Origin: Microbacteriaceae bacterium 3FA27C10
GTDB lineage: Bacteria; Actinomycetota; Actinomycetes; Actinomycetales; Microbacteriaceae
Direction: 5' to 3'
NCBI GenBank assembly: GCA_005502775.1
Contig: SCNI01000006.1
Location: forward strand, 1-64,000
DNA: 64,000 bases
A program made the position numbers and the translations under genes. Positions 16,025 to 24,148 of the stretch are shown here, piece after piece (the first letter of the stretch is position 1; each line of letters opens with the position of its first letter). The notes under the pieces were generated by a model, which saw only the letters and a list, made by a program, of their open reading frames with translations, searched no databases and had not been told where the DNA came from.

Positions 16025-17682
16025 CAGACGGCCACCCCCTGCAGCGCGAACTCTCGCGGTTCGGCGAACGGATGCGCCGGGCCGGCCGTCGCGGGCGCCT
16101 GAACGACGGCGAGGTGGTGGGCGAACGCCGGGTCGGCATCCGGGTGGTCGGAGCGGAAGTGCGCACCGCGCGACTCCTCCCGGGCGAGCGCCGACGTCAC
16201 GAGCACGCGCGCGAGCTGGAGCAGATTCGCGGTCTCGAGCCGTTCGACCGTGACGCCGGCCGCGTCGGCGGTGGGCACCCACCAGCCGGCGAGGACGTCC
16301 CGTGCCGCGCGCAGCCCCTTCGCATCGCGGTAGACCCCGGCGTAACGCCACATCAGCTCGTGCAGCTCGGCCCGCGTGGGCTCGTGCAACTCACCGGCAC
16401 CGGCGGCATCAGTCGTAGTTCCCGCGCCGAGCAGCACCGAGTTCGGCAAGCCGGCCCACTCGACGCCGCGCACGCCCGCATCCGCATCCGCCGTGATCGC
16501 CGCCGCCGCGCGGTGCGCGAACACGAGCGACTCGAGCAGCGAGTTCGAGGCCAGCCGGTTCGCGCCGTGAACCCCCGTGCACGACACCTCGCCCACAGCG
16601 AAGAGCCCCGGCACCGAGGTGCGGCCGTCGAGGTCGGTGGCCACCCCGCCCATCCAGTAGTGGGCCGCGGGCGCCACGGGAATGCCCTCCCGGCTCCAGT
16701 CGAAGCCGTGCTCCCGGCTCGCCGCCGAGATGGTGGGGAAGCGGCGTTCGAGCTCCTCGGCGCCGATCGCCGTGGCGTCGAGCAGCACGGGCGCGCCGGT
16801 GGCGAGCATCTCGGCCGCGATGGCCCGGGCCACGATGTCGCGCGGCGCGAGCTCGGCGAGCGGATGCGCGCCCAGCATGAAGCGCTCCCCCGCGGAATTC
16901 CGCAGCACGGCTCCGTCGCCGCGCACCGCCTCCGACACCAGGAAGCTCCCGGGAACGGCGAGCGCCGTGGGGTGGAACTGCACCAACTCCACGTCGGCGA
17001 GCACCGCTCCGGCGCGCAGGGCGGCCGCGGCGCCGTCGCCGGTGGTGACCGAGGGGTTCGTCGTGTGCGGGTAGAGCTGGCCGAGGCCGCCGCTCGCGAG
17101 CACCACGACGTCGGCGGCGAGCGTCTCGAGAACGCCGTCGCGCAGCACGGTGACGCCGGTCGCGCATCCGCTCGTCTCGTCGACCACGAGGTCGACCACG
17201 AAGCTCTGCTCGAGCACGCGGGCCGCCGCGGCGCGAACCGCGCGCACGAGCGCCCATTCCACCTCGTAGCCCGTGGCGTCGCCGCCGGCGTGCAGGATGC
17301 GATGGTGCGAGTGCGCCCCCTCGAGCCCGGCATCGAACGCGGCCGAGGGGTCGCCGCCCTCGCGGTCGAACTCGACGCCCCAGCGGACGAGGTCGCGGAT
17401 GCGCTCCGGCCCCTCGGCGCAGAGCACCTCCACCGCCGCCGGGTCGCTCAGCCCGGCGCCCGCAACCAGGGTGTCGGCGATGTGGGAGGCCACGGTGTCG
17501 CCCGGCATCACGGCCGCGGCGATTCCACCCTGCGCATACCGCGTGTTGCTCTCGTCGATCGTGCTCTTGGTCACGATCGTCACCTCTAACCGCTCGCCGA
17601 GCGCGAGTGCGGTCACCAGCCCGGCCACCCCGCTCCCCACGATCACCACCCGCGGTCGCGCGACCGCGTCGGACCCGGTCAC
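16024..17682 (-). CDS. nadB: L-aspartate oxidase
   Basis: A 552-residue FAD enzyme that oxidises L-aspartate to iminoaspartate, the substrate of NadA. The N-terminus has the dinucleotide motif VVIVGSGVAGLVTALAL and the succinate-dehydrogenase-like stretch NTRYAQGGIAAAV. HSHHRILHAGG, YWMGGVATDLDG and GANRLASNSLLES are catalytic and FAD-contact regions of the family. The GTG start at 17682 overlaps the nadA stop by 4 bases; the frame is open further upstream but that part is a shadow of nadA. Confidence 0.95.
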   Translation of the reverse strand: MTGSDAVARPRVVIVGSGVAGLVTALALGERLEVTIVTKSTIDESNTRYAQGGIAAAVMPGDTVASHIADTLVAGAGLSDPAAVEVLCAEGPERIRDLVRWGVEFDREGGDPSAAFDAGLEGAHSHHRILHAGGDATGYEVEWALVRAVRAAAARVLEQSFVVDLVVDETSGCATGVTVLRDGVLETLAADVVVLASGGLGQLYPHTTNPSVTTGDGAAAALRAGAVLADVELVQFHPTALAVPGSFLVSEAVRGDGAVLRNSAGERFMLGAHPLAELAPRDIVARAIAAEMLATGAPVLLDATAIGAEELERRFPTISAASREHGFDWSREGIPVAPAAHYWMGGVATDLDGRTSVPGLFAVGEVSCTGVHGANRLASNSLLESLVFAHRAAAAITADADAGVRGVEWAGLPNSVLLGAGTTTDAAGAGELHEPTRAELHELMWRYAGVYRDAKGLRAARDVLAGWWVPTADAAGVTVERLETANLLQLARVLVTSALAREESRGAHFRSDHPDADPAFAHHLAVVQAPATAGPAHPFAEPREFALQGVAV

Positions 17683-18971
17683 GGGCGGGCCGCCAGCATG
17701 CGCTCGAGGGCCACGCGGGCGGGGACCGCCACGTCGTCGGCCACGGAGATCTGGTTCACGACCCGGCCGGCCACGAGCTCCTCGAGCACCCAGGCGAGGT
17801 AGCCGGGGTGGATGCGGTACATCGTCGAGCACGGGCAGATCACGTCGTCGAGGCAGAAGATGGTGTGCTGCGGGTACTCGTTGGCGAGGCGGTTCACCAG
17901 GTTGATCTCGGTGCCGATCGCGAAGGTGGAGCCGGCGGGGGCGGCGGCGATGGCCTTCACGATGAAATCGGTCGAGCCCGCGGCATCCGCGGCGTCGACG
18001 ACGGGCATCGGGCACTCGGGGTGCACGATCACCTGCACGCCGGGGTGCGTCTCCCGGGCGCGATCGATCTGGGCCACGCTGAAGCGCTTGTGCACCGAGC
18101 AGAAGCCGTGCCACAGGATGACCTGCGCGTCTTCGAGCTCTTCGATCGTCGAGCCACCGAGGGCCTTGCGCGGGTTCCACATCGGCATGCGCTCGAGCGG
18201 CACGCCCATCGCCTTCGCGGTGTTGCGCCCGAGGTGCTGGTCGGGAAAGAACAGCACGCGCTGCCCGCGCTCGAACGCCCACTCGAGCACGGTCGCGGCG
18301 TTCGAGGAGGTGCAGACGATGCCGCCGTTGCGACCGCAGAAGCCCTTGAGCGCGGCCGAGGAGTTCATGTAGGTGACGGGGATGACGGGAACCCGGCCGT
18401 CGGCATCCGGCTCGGTCCCGTAGATCTCGGCGAGCTCGGCCCAGGCCGCCTCGACCGAGTCGATGTCGGCCATGTCGGCCATCGAACAGCCTGCCGCCAG
18501 GTTGGGCAGGATCACCGACTGTTCGGGCCGGGCGAGGATGTCGGCGGTCTCGGCCATGAAGTGCACGCCGCAGAACACGATCGCCCCGGCCTCCGGCACG
18601 GTGAGCGCCGCGTTCGCGAGCTGGAACGAGTCGCCCACGAAGTCGGCGTACTGCACCACCTCGTCGCGCTGGTAGAAGTGGCCGAGAATCACGACGCGGT
18701 CGCCGAGCGTGGCCTTGGCGGCCCGGATGCGCGCATCCAGTTCGTCTTTCGAGGCCGTCTTGTAGGCATCCGGCAGCTGTCCCTGGCGGGGGGTGTCGGC
18801 GGGGATGGGGTCGGCCATCGAGGCGCCCGGGCCGTAGGAGGGGGCGGGCTGCAGGTCGAACACCCAGGGGCCGTCGGCGAGCTCAGGGGTGCAGGTCGAA
18901 CCGGAGACGCCGGGAGCGCCGCTCGTGATGAGCTGGATCTCGGTGTCGACCGACAGGGTGGCGTTGTTCAT
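17679..18971 (-). CDS. nadA: Quinolinate synthase A
   Basis: A 430-residue [4Fe-4S] enzyme condensing iminoaspartate with dihydroxyacetone phosphate to quinolinate. Family landmarks are VVILGHFYQRDEVVQYAD, FCGVHFMAETADIL, NLAAGCSMADMA, GRNGGIVCTSSNA, HPECPMPVV and the C-terminal CLDDVICPCSTMYRI; the conserved cysteines ligate the cluster. The N-terminal 75 residues form an extension longer than in enterobacterial NadA. The ATG overlaps the nrtR stop by 4 bases (ATGA). The dedicated cysteine desulfurase two genes downstream fits its oxygen-sensitive cluster. Confidence 0.96.
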   Translation of the reverse strand: MNNATLSVDTEIQLITSGAPGVSGSTCTPELADGPWVFDLQPAPSYGPGASMADPIPADTPRQGQLPDAYKTASKDELDARIRAAKATLGDRVVILGHFYQRDEVVQYADFVGDSFQLANAALTVPEAGAIVFCGVHFMAETADILARPEQSVILPNLAAGCSMADMADIDSVEAAWAELAEIYGTEPDADGRVPVIPVTYMNSSAALKGFCGRNGGIVCTSSNAATVLEWAFERGQRVLFFPDQHLGRNTAKAMGVPLERMPMWNPRKALGGSTIEELEDAQVILWHGFCSVHKRFSVAQIDRARETHPGVQVIVHPECPMPVVDAADAAGSTDFIVKAIAAAPAGSTFAIGTEINLVNRLANEYPQHTIFCLDDVICPCSTMYRIHPGYLAWVLEELVAGRVVNQISVADDVAVPARVALERMLAARP

Positions 18972-19726
18972 GGCAGCGGCTTTCTGACAGGGGGGAGCGG
19001 CCCGCGGTCGAGGGGATCGACGGACTGGTTGTAGCGGTAGAGCTTGGGCGGCCGGTAGCTCGTGCCGGTCACGCGCTTGCCGGTGGGCACGACGACGTTC
19101 GACGACTCGATCTGACGGCGGAAGTTGGCGGGGTCGAGCGAGCGGCCCAGCACGGCCTCGTGCACCTCGCGCAGTTCGGCGAGGGTGAAGGTGTCGCCGA
19201 GGAAGGCATGTGCGATGCGGCTGTACTCCACCTTGTTTCGCAGGCGCCAGAGGGCGTATTCGACGATGACGTCGTGGTCGAAGGCGAGGTCGGGCAGGTC
19301 GTCGACCGAGAACCACGCCACGTTCTCGCTCGAGGCGTTCTCGCTCGAGTGGATGACCTCTTCGGAGTTCACCAGCGCCCAGTAGACGATGGAGACCACC
19401 CGCTCCACCGGTTCGCCGAGCGCCTGGGCGACTCCTTCTTCGAGCGGTGAGCGGTCGAGGGTGCCGAAGGCGTAGAGCTGCTCGAGGTAGCTCGGGGTGA
19501 GCGCGGTGGTGGCCGCGAGGGTGCGGGCGGCGGCGGTCTCGAGGTCTTCGCGGGCGCCGAGTGGACCGCCGGGGAGCGCCCACTGGCCTTCGAAGGGCGG
19601 CCGGATGCGCCGCACGAGCGGCAACCACAGGCTCGGCAGCGCAGTGGGCCGGTCTGGTCGCACCGCGAAGATCACCGTCGACACGGCGAGCGACACGGTC
19701 GCTTCGTCGGTGGGCTGGGTGGTCAT
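18968..19726 (-). CDS. nrtR: NrtR/NdnR-type Nudix transcriptional regulator of NAD synthesis
   Basis: A 252-residue protein with an N-terminal Nudix fold (about 10-150) and a C-terminal winged helix (about 160-225, RIAHAFLGDTFTLAELREVH onward). The Nudix box keeps the Gly and first Glu (GPLGAREDLETAA), but the catalytic REUXEE part reads RTLAAT, lacking the metal-binding glutamates. This is typical of NrtR regulators that sense NAD or ADP-ribose rather than hydrolyse it. It is the first gene of the NAD operon, as with ndnR in Corynebacterium, so it should repress its own operon when NAD is high. Confidence 0.88.
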   Translation of the reverse strand: MTTQPTDEATVSLAVSTVIFAVRPDRPTALPSLWLPLVRRIRPPFEGQWALPGGPLGAREDLETAAARTLAATTALTPSYLEQLYAFGTLDRSPLEEGVAQALGEPVERVVSIVYWALVNSEEVIHSSENASSENVAWFSVDDLPDLAFDHDVIVEYALWRLRNKVEYSRIAHAFLGDTFTLAELREVHEAVLGRSLDPANFRRQIESSNVVVPTGKRVTGTSYRPPKLYRYNQSVDPLDRGPLPPVRKPLP

Positions 19727-19740
19727 GGGCGGTCATCCCC

Positions 19741-19767
19741 TAAAGGTTGTCTCGACTCTAACCCTTA
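19741..19767. promoter_or_regulatory. Candidate NrtR operator
   Basis: TAAAGGTT-N11-AACCCTTA is an imperfect dyad (7 of 8 paired) 15-41 bases upstream of the nrtR start. It lies in an AT-richer patch expected to hold the operon promoter. Its use by NrtR is inferred from position only. Confidence 0.5.
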
Positions 19768-19839
19768 AAGTCGCTCTGACCAAAACCGATCGTTCGCCTC
19801 TCGCAGAGCACTCGGAGCCTGCGCGCGGACCCTTCACTG

Positions 19840-19892
19840 CCGCCGAGACGTCCAAACCGAGAGTTCTAGACGTCCTTTTGACGGGTCGGCGG
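19840..19892. repeat. Intergenic long-hairpin repeat, copy A
   Basis: CCGCCGA (19840-19846) pairs with TCGGCGG (19886-19892). Inside, CGTC-c-AAA (49-56) pairs with TTT-t-GACG (76-83) about the same centre. The sequence aligns with the reverse complement of 53010-53065 over nearly its full length: shared blocks are GCCGCCGA, GACG-CCAAA, CCG, GACGT, TTT-GACGG and TCGG. It is a dispersed intergenic element rather than a simple terminator, although it could also stop transcription between the divergent nrtR region and the 3' end of the lipoprotein gene. Confidence 0.65.
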
Positions 19893-19906
19893 GGCCAGAG
19901 CGCGCT

Positions 19907-20722
19907 TCAGCAGCCCGGGCCGGCGGGCGGCGGGCTGATGTCGATGTCTTCACCCGTCAGCGGGCTGTGCACGATCATGGGCGGCGGCCTGTAGCAGACC
20001 GGGATCTGGATGAACGTCGAGGAGCTGCCCGACGAGCCGGAGCTCTGCTGCGACGCGGCGGCCTGGCGGGCCGCCTCGGCCGCCGCCGCGGCGGCGAGCG
20101 CGGCAGCCTGCGCGTCCTGCGTCGCGCGCACCTTCGCCACGAGCTCGAGCGTCTGGCGCGGGGTGTCGTCGGTAGCGGAGGACTGCGCCTGCTGCGCGAC
20201 GATCGCGGTGAAGAGCTCGTCGCGCACGGCCTGGTCGGCATCCGGCGTCTCGGAGTTCACCACGCGCACGGCGGTCTCGACCACGCCGAGCCGCACCGCG
20301 TGCACCGCCGTGAGCAGCGACGCGATGTCGGCCGAGATCGAGGCCGAGGTCACGGGCGGCGTCGCCTGGCTCGCGGCCGGGCCGCCGGCCGCGGAGAGCT
20401 GCGCGGTCTGCACGTCGGCCTCGAGCTTCTGCGTGGCCATGTCGAGGGCCGTGCGCGCATCGACGCCGGCGAAGCCCTCCGAGCCGGCCACGAGCAGGTG
20501 CCCGGCCTGCACGAGCGGCTCGGCCAGCGGGTCGATCTCCACGAACTCCTCGATCGGCACGGGCGACGAGGAGGGCGAGGCGGATGCGCCGGGTGCCTCG
20601 ACCGGGTCGGCGACGACGGTCGCGGCGCTGCCACCCGGCCCCGCGCATCCGCTCACCAGCAAGGCCACGGCCCACACCAGCGCCCCCGCGGCAGACAGGC
20701 GCGCAGCAGTGGACTTCGGCAT
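19907..20722 (-). CDS. Hypothetical lipoprotein
   Basis: A 271-residue exported protein. The signal peptide ends in a lipobox, LVSGC, with the lipidated cysteine at residue 26, so it should be anchored on the outer face of the membrane. After a Ser/Pro linker comes an all-helical domain (about 55-215) with long Ala/Gln-rich helices that may form a coiled coil. A short C-terminal tail carries VCYRPPPMIV and a terminal Cys (PAGPGC). The family is not recognised. It is convergent-side neighbour of nothing: it stands alone, transcribed away from the HAD gene. Confidence 0.7.
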   Translation of the reverse strand: MPKSTAARLSAAGALVWAVALLVSGCAGPGGSAATVVADPVEAPGASASPSSSPVPIEEFVEIDPLAEPLVQAGHLLVAGSEGFAGVDARTALDMATQKLEADVQTAQLSAAGGPAASQATPPVTSASISADIASLLTAVHAVRLGVVETAVRVVNSETPDADQAVRDELFTAIVAQQAQSSATDDTPRQTLELVAKVRATQDAQAAALAAAAAAEAARQAAASQQSSGSSGSSSTFIQIPVCYRPPPMIVHSPLTGEDIDISPPPAGPGC

Positions 20723-20881
20723 CGTTCCCCCTCTTCGGCGCAGCCCCCGCCGCGCGATTCCTGCACTCTACCGGGTGGAGCACACTCCCACAGACCGTTC
20801 ATCGGCGCCTCATCGCCCGCCCCCAGCCCCGCCCAGGTCGCGCCTGTACGCTGGAGGAACGCGGAAGAAGGAGTAGTCCCC

Positions 20882-21679
20882 ATGCCCGGTCGCGACGAGA
20901 TCGAATGCTGGCTCACCGACATGGACGGTGTGCTCGTTCACGAGAACCACCCCATCCCCGGTGCCGCCGAGCTGCTGCAGCAGTGGCGCGACCAGGGCAA
21001 GCCCTACCTCGTGCTCACCAACAACTCCATCTTCACGCCGCGCGACCTCAGCGCGCGGCTCCGCGCATCCGGCCTCGAGGTGCCCGAGGAGTTCATCTGG
21101 ACGAGCGCGCTCGCCACCGCCACCTTCCTCAAAGACCAGATGCCCGGCGGCAGCGCCTTCGTCATCGGCGAGGCGGGCATCACGACGGCACTGCACGAGG
21201 CCGGCTTCATCATGACCGAGACCGCCCCCGACTACGTGGTGGTGGGCGAGACCCGCAACTACTCCTTCGAGGCCATCACGAAGGCCATCCGGCTCATCAA
21301 CGACGGCTCGCGGTTCATCGTCACCAATCCGGATGCGACGGGGCCGAGCGCCGAGGGCCCGATGCCCGCCACGGGCGCGATCGCCGCCCTCATCACGAAG
21401 GCCACCGGCAAAGACCCCTACATCGTGGGCAAGCCGAACCCGATGATGTTCCGCTCGGCGATGAATCGCATCGGTGCGCACTCCGAGAACACCGGCATGA
21501 TCGGCGACCGCATGGACACGGATGTGGTGGCCGGCATCGAGGCGGGCCTGCACACCATCCTCGTGATGACGGGCATCAGCGACCAGGCCGAGATCGACAG
21601 GTACCCGTTCCGGCCCTCGGAGATCTTGAACTCCGTGGCCGACCTCCTGGTGACCGAGCCGATCGAGAGCGAGCTCTAG
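20882..21679 (+). CDS. HAD-IIA family hydrolase (NagD-like)
   Basis: A 265-residue phosphatase of the haloacid dehalogenase superfamily, subclass IIA. The catalytic motifs are visible: motif I LTDMDGVLV (nucleophile Asp), motif II VLTNNS, the Lys of VGKPNPMMF and motif IV IGDRMDTDV; the cap domain lies between motifs II and III. NagD-like enzymes dephosphorylate nucleotides or sugar phosphates; the substrate is not determined by sequence. A GAAGGAG site precedes the ATG. The stop overlaps the convergent small membrane protein gene by 4 bases. Confidence 0.92.
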   Translation: MPGRDEIECWLTDMDGVLVHENHPIPGAAELLQQWRDQGKPYLVLTNNSIFTPRDLSARLRASGLEVPEEFIWTSALATATFLKDQMPGGSAFVIGEAGITTALHEAGFIMTETAPDYVVVGETRNYSFEAITKAIRLINDGSRFIVTNPDATGPSAEGPMPATGAIAALITKATGKDPYIVGKPNPMMFRSAMNRIGAHSENTGMIGDRMDTDVVAGIEAGLHTILVMTGISDQAEIDRYPFRPSEILNSVADLLVTEPIESEL

Positions 21680-21834
21680 CGCCCCGCGCGCCACTCACGC
21701 CGGGCGTCGTCACCACGGGTGGGACGGCGGCCGTAGCCATCGCGCACCGTCTGGATGACGGTCGCGACGACGGCGACGAGCGCGAGGGCGGCGAGCAGCC
21801 CGAAGAAGGCGATGAGGGCGAACGTGGTGACCAT
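21676..21834 (-). CDS. Small single-pass membrane protein
   Basis: A 52-residue protein beginning at the ATG at 21834: one hydrophobic helix (about 2-27, FALIAFFGLLAALALVAVVA) followed by a basic tail, DGYGRRPTRGDDARREW. It overlaps the HAD gene stop by 4 bases. The function is unknown. The upstream extension of the frame is low quality, so the internal ATG is preferred. Confidence 0.6.
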   Translation of the reverse strand: MVTTFALIAFFGLLAALALVAVVATVIQTVRDGYGRRPTRGDDARREWRAGR

Positions 21835-21926
21835 GGCAGTAACGCTAGGGATCTCCCGAAGCTGCCACGAGTGGCCCAGATGTCGCCCTTCCACGAAATC
21901 CTGCCAACCCGCGTGACGTGCGCCCT

Positions 21927-21986
21927 CGCCGGGTCGCGCCAAGTCCTGCGCCTGCAGGCGAGAGCAGCACCTGGCGCGACCCGGCG
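21927..21986. repeat. Palindromic element, copy 2
   Basis: CGCCGGGTCGCGCCA (21927-21941) and TGGCGCGACCCGGCG (21972-21986) are perfect 15-base inverted arms, sharing their outer 14 bases with the element at 1-91. The interior differs and contains a second palindrome, CGCCTGCAGGCG (21949-21960). This copy is intergenic, just after the end of the exported glycosidase-like gene, where it may also end transcription. Confidence 0.8.
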
Positions 21987-21993
21987 CGCGTGG

Positions 21994-24069
21994 CTAGGGC
22001 GCGAGCACCGCGAAGCCGCCGGCGCGGAGCAACACGGTGGTGCGGCCCGTGAGGGCGCGCTGCTCCACGAGAGCGCCTGAGGCGTCGTAGCTGCGCAGGA
22101 TGGAGTGCACGCCGTCCGCGCCGACCGAGGCCGGCCACGGCACGCCCAGCGAGTTGTGCACGAGCTCGACGCGCGAGGTCGCGACGTCGCCGCTGCCGCC
22201 ACCGCCACCGCCGGGCGACTCCGCCACGAGCGAGCCGATCACGGGTCGCACGAGCAGCGCATCCAGTTGCACCGTTCCGGCGATCGCCCGCACCGTCACC
22301 GTCGAGCGCTCCGCAGGAAGCGGCACCGGCAGCTTCTGCGGGAGCAGGGCTCCCGGCACCGCGGTGATGCCCTGCGCGCCGACCTCGTGCTTCAGCACTC
22401 CGAGCGGCAGCCAGCCACTGCTCCAGAGCGACCGGGGCGAGCCCGACGCCGCACCCGCCTGCACCTGCCACGACACCGGCTCCACGATCCGCGCCACCGC
22501 TGAGGCACCCAGGTCGAACGTGGCCGTCTGGCCGCGCTCGAGCGAGAGGAACGAGCCGCTCCACGACGACTCGCCCGTCCAGGTCGAGTCCGGCGTCACG
22601 ACGGTGCCGGATCCCGCAGCACTCTCCGCCTCCACGACCTGCAGACCGTTCCGCGCGACGGCATGCGTCACCGCGGTCGCCACGGCCGCGACATCCGGAT
22701 GCGCATCCAGCGCGAGCATCGACAGCAAGCCGTGGATGGTGCTCTCCGCCCCCGAGTTGCGGTTGATCGAGCCGTCGGGCTGGATGCCGTCGAAGGTCAC
22801 CCCGGTCGCGGGGTCGTACATCGGCGCGGCCGCCGGGTTGAGCCCGAAGAACCACGCCCCCTGCAGTCCCGCGAGTTGGGCGAACCCCGCCGACCCCGAC
22901 GCATCCGCCGTCGCGAGCAGATCCTGCAACCGGGAGTCGGCGCCGTAGGCGATCTGCACACGCTCGGTCGGCGAGGGGTACCAGCCGTTGTCCGGGCCGC
23001 CCGCGCTCAGCAGCGTGGGCGCGAAGCGCGCCGACTCCGTGACCGCGGGTCGCAGCAGGGCGGCATCGCCGAGGGCCACGGATGCGCGGGCGAGCGCCCC
23101 CGACATCTGCGACGACCAGGCGTGCCACATCGACCGCGACTCGGCCCAGGGCAGGATGGCCCCGTACGGCCAGCGGGAGGGATCCGCGGTGGTGGTCGCC
23201 GCCATCTCCGCGATTCCGCCGGCGAGCTTCGTGAGCGAGTCGCGCACCGCGGCGTCCTCGGGAGCGGCCGTCGTGTAGGCAGAGAGCCCGAGAACGGCCT
23301 CGGCCGTGGCATCCGCGCCGTTCACGATCAGCCAGGCCGGCAGGGTCACGCCGTCGGCGACGACGTGCTGCCCGTAGGAGTCCAGCACCTCGCGGTCGAC
23401 CGCGCCGACGCCGAGCTGCAGGCGCTGCTGCAAGAACGCGGCGAATGCGGGGTCGGCATCCTTGAATGCGGCATAGCCCTCACCGAAGGCCCAGAGCGAG
23501 CGGGCGAGCCAGTAGCTCTCGGCCGAGTCGCTGGGGTCGGGCAGCTCCACGGGGATGGCGCTCGGGTTCAGCTGCCCGTCGGGCTGCATCCAGAGCACCA
23601 CATTGCCGGCGTCCGGGCCGCTGACGGTCTGGAAGTAGGCGAGTGCCCGAAGCACCTCGTAGGCCTTCTGCCGGCTCGAGTCGTCGCCGGTCTGCTGCCA
23701 GTGCCGGAGGTACACCACGGCGGCGCGCGCCACGTCGTCGCTGTTGTAGGCGCCCTGGGCGTAGTGCCCGGTGGCGGGGTCGAGCGGGCCGCCGCCCACA
23801 CGCTCGAAGGTGCCGCCGTCGCGGGCGTCGGCGTAGGTCCACGGCAGCCGCAATGAGGGCTCCTCGGTCAAGCGGTAGCTCGTGTGCTCGTCGGTCGCCG
23901 CCGGAGCGACGTCTCCGAGCAGGAAGTCGAGGTGCGCCAGGTTGGTCAGCGGGGCGGGCGACGCCGGGGTGTCAGCCCGTGCCACCGAGGCACCAGCCGT
24001 GATCGAGCCCGCGGCGATCGCCGCGGTGGCGAGTATGGCGGCGATGCGCCGCCGCACAGAGTTCTTCAT
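21994..24069 (-). CDS. Secreted glycosidase-like protein with (alpha/alpha) repeat domain
   Basis: A 691-residue exported protein with a classical signal peptide (RRRIAAILATAAIAAGSITA, cleavage near ASVARA-D). Residues about 45-490 look like an alpha/alpha-toroid catalytic domain, with repeated aromatic-rich helices (SDDVARAAVVYLRHWQQTGD, ESYWLARSLWAFGEGYAAF, GLQGAWFFGLNPAAAPMYDP). The C-terminal 200 residues are beta-rich, like a carbohydrate-binding or accessory domain with a Gly-rich linker. I cannot place it in a numbered GH family. It is the last gene of the LacI-controlled sugar operon, so it probably attacks the polymer or oligomer outside the cell. Confidence 0.65.
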   Translation of the reverse strand: MKNSVRRRIAAILATAAIAAGSITAGASVARADTPASPAPLTNLAHLDFLLGDVAPAATDEHTSYRLTEEPSLRLPWTYADARDGGTFERVGGGPLDPATGHYAQGAYNSDDVARAAVVYLRHWQQTGDDSSRQKAYEVLRALAYFQTVSGPDAGNVVLWMQPDGQLNPSAIPVELPDPSDSAESYWLARSLWAFGEGYAAFKDADPAFAAFLQQRLQLGVGAVDREVLDSYGQHVVADGVTLPAWLIVNGADATAEAVLGLSAYTTAAPEDAAVRDSLTKLAGGIAEMAATTTADPSRWPYGAILPWAESRSMWHAWSSQMSGALARASVALGDAALLRPAVTESARFAPTLLSAGGPDNGWYPSPTERVQIAYGADSRLQDLLATADASGSAGFAQLAGLQGAWFFGLNPAAAPMYDPATGVTFDGIQPDGSINRNSGAESTIHGLLSMLALDAHPDVAAVATAVTHAVARNGLQVVEAESAAGSGTVVTPDSTWTGESSWSGSFLSLERGQTATFDLGASAVARIVEPVSWQVQAGAASGSPRSLWSSGWLPLGVLKHEVGAQGITAVPGALLPQKLPVPLPAERSTVTVRAIAGTVQLDALLVRPVIGSLVAESPGGGGGGSGDVATSRVELVHNSLGVPWPASVGADGVHSILRSYDASGALVEQRALTGRTTVLLRAGGFAVLAP

Positions 24070-24148
24070 CGAGCTCTCCTGAGATGGGGCCCCGAACAGA
24101 AACGAGATTCGGGGCGGTGTGCGGTGTGTCGGATGGCAGGGGCCCGGG

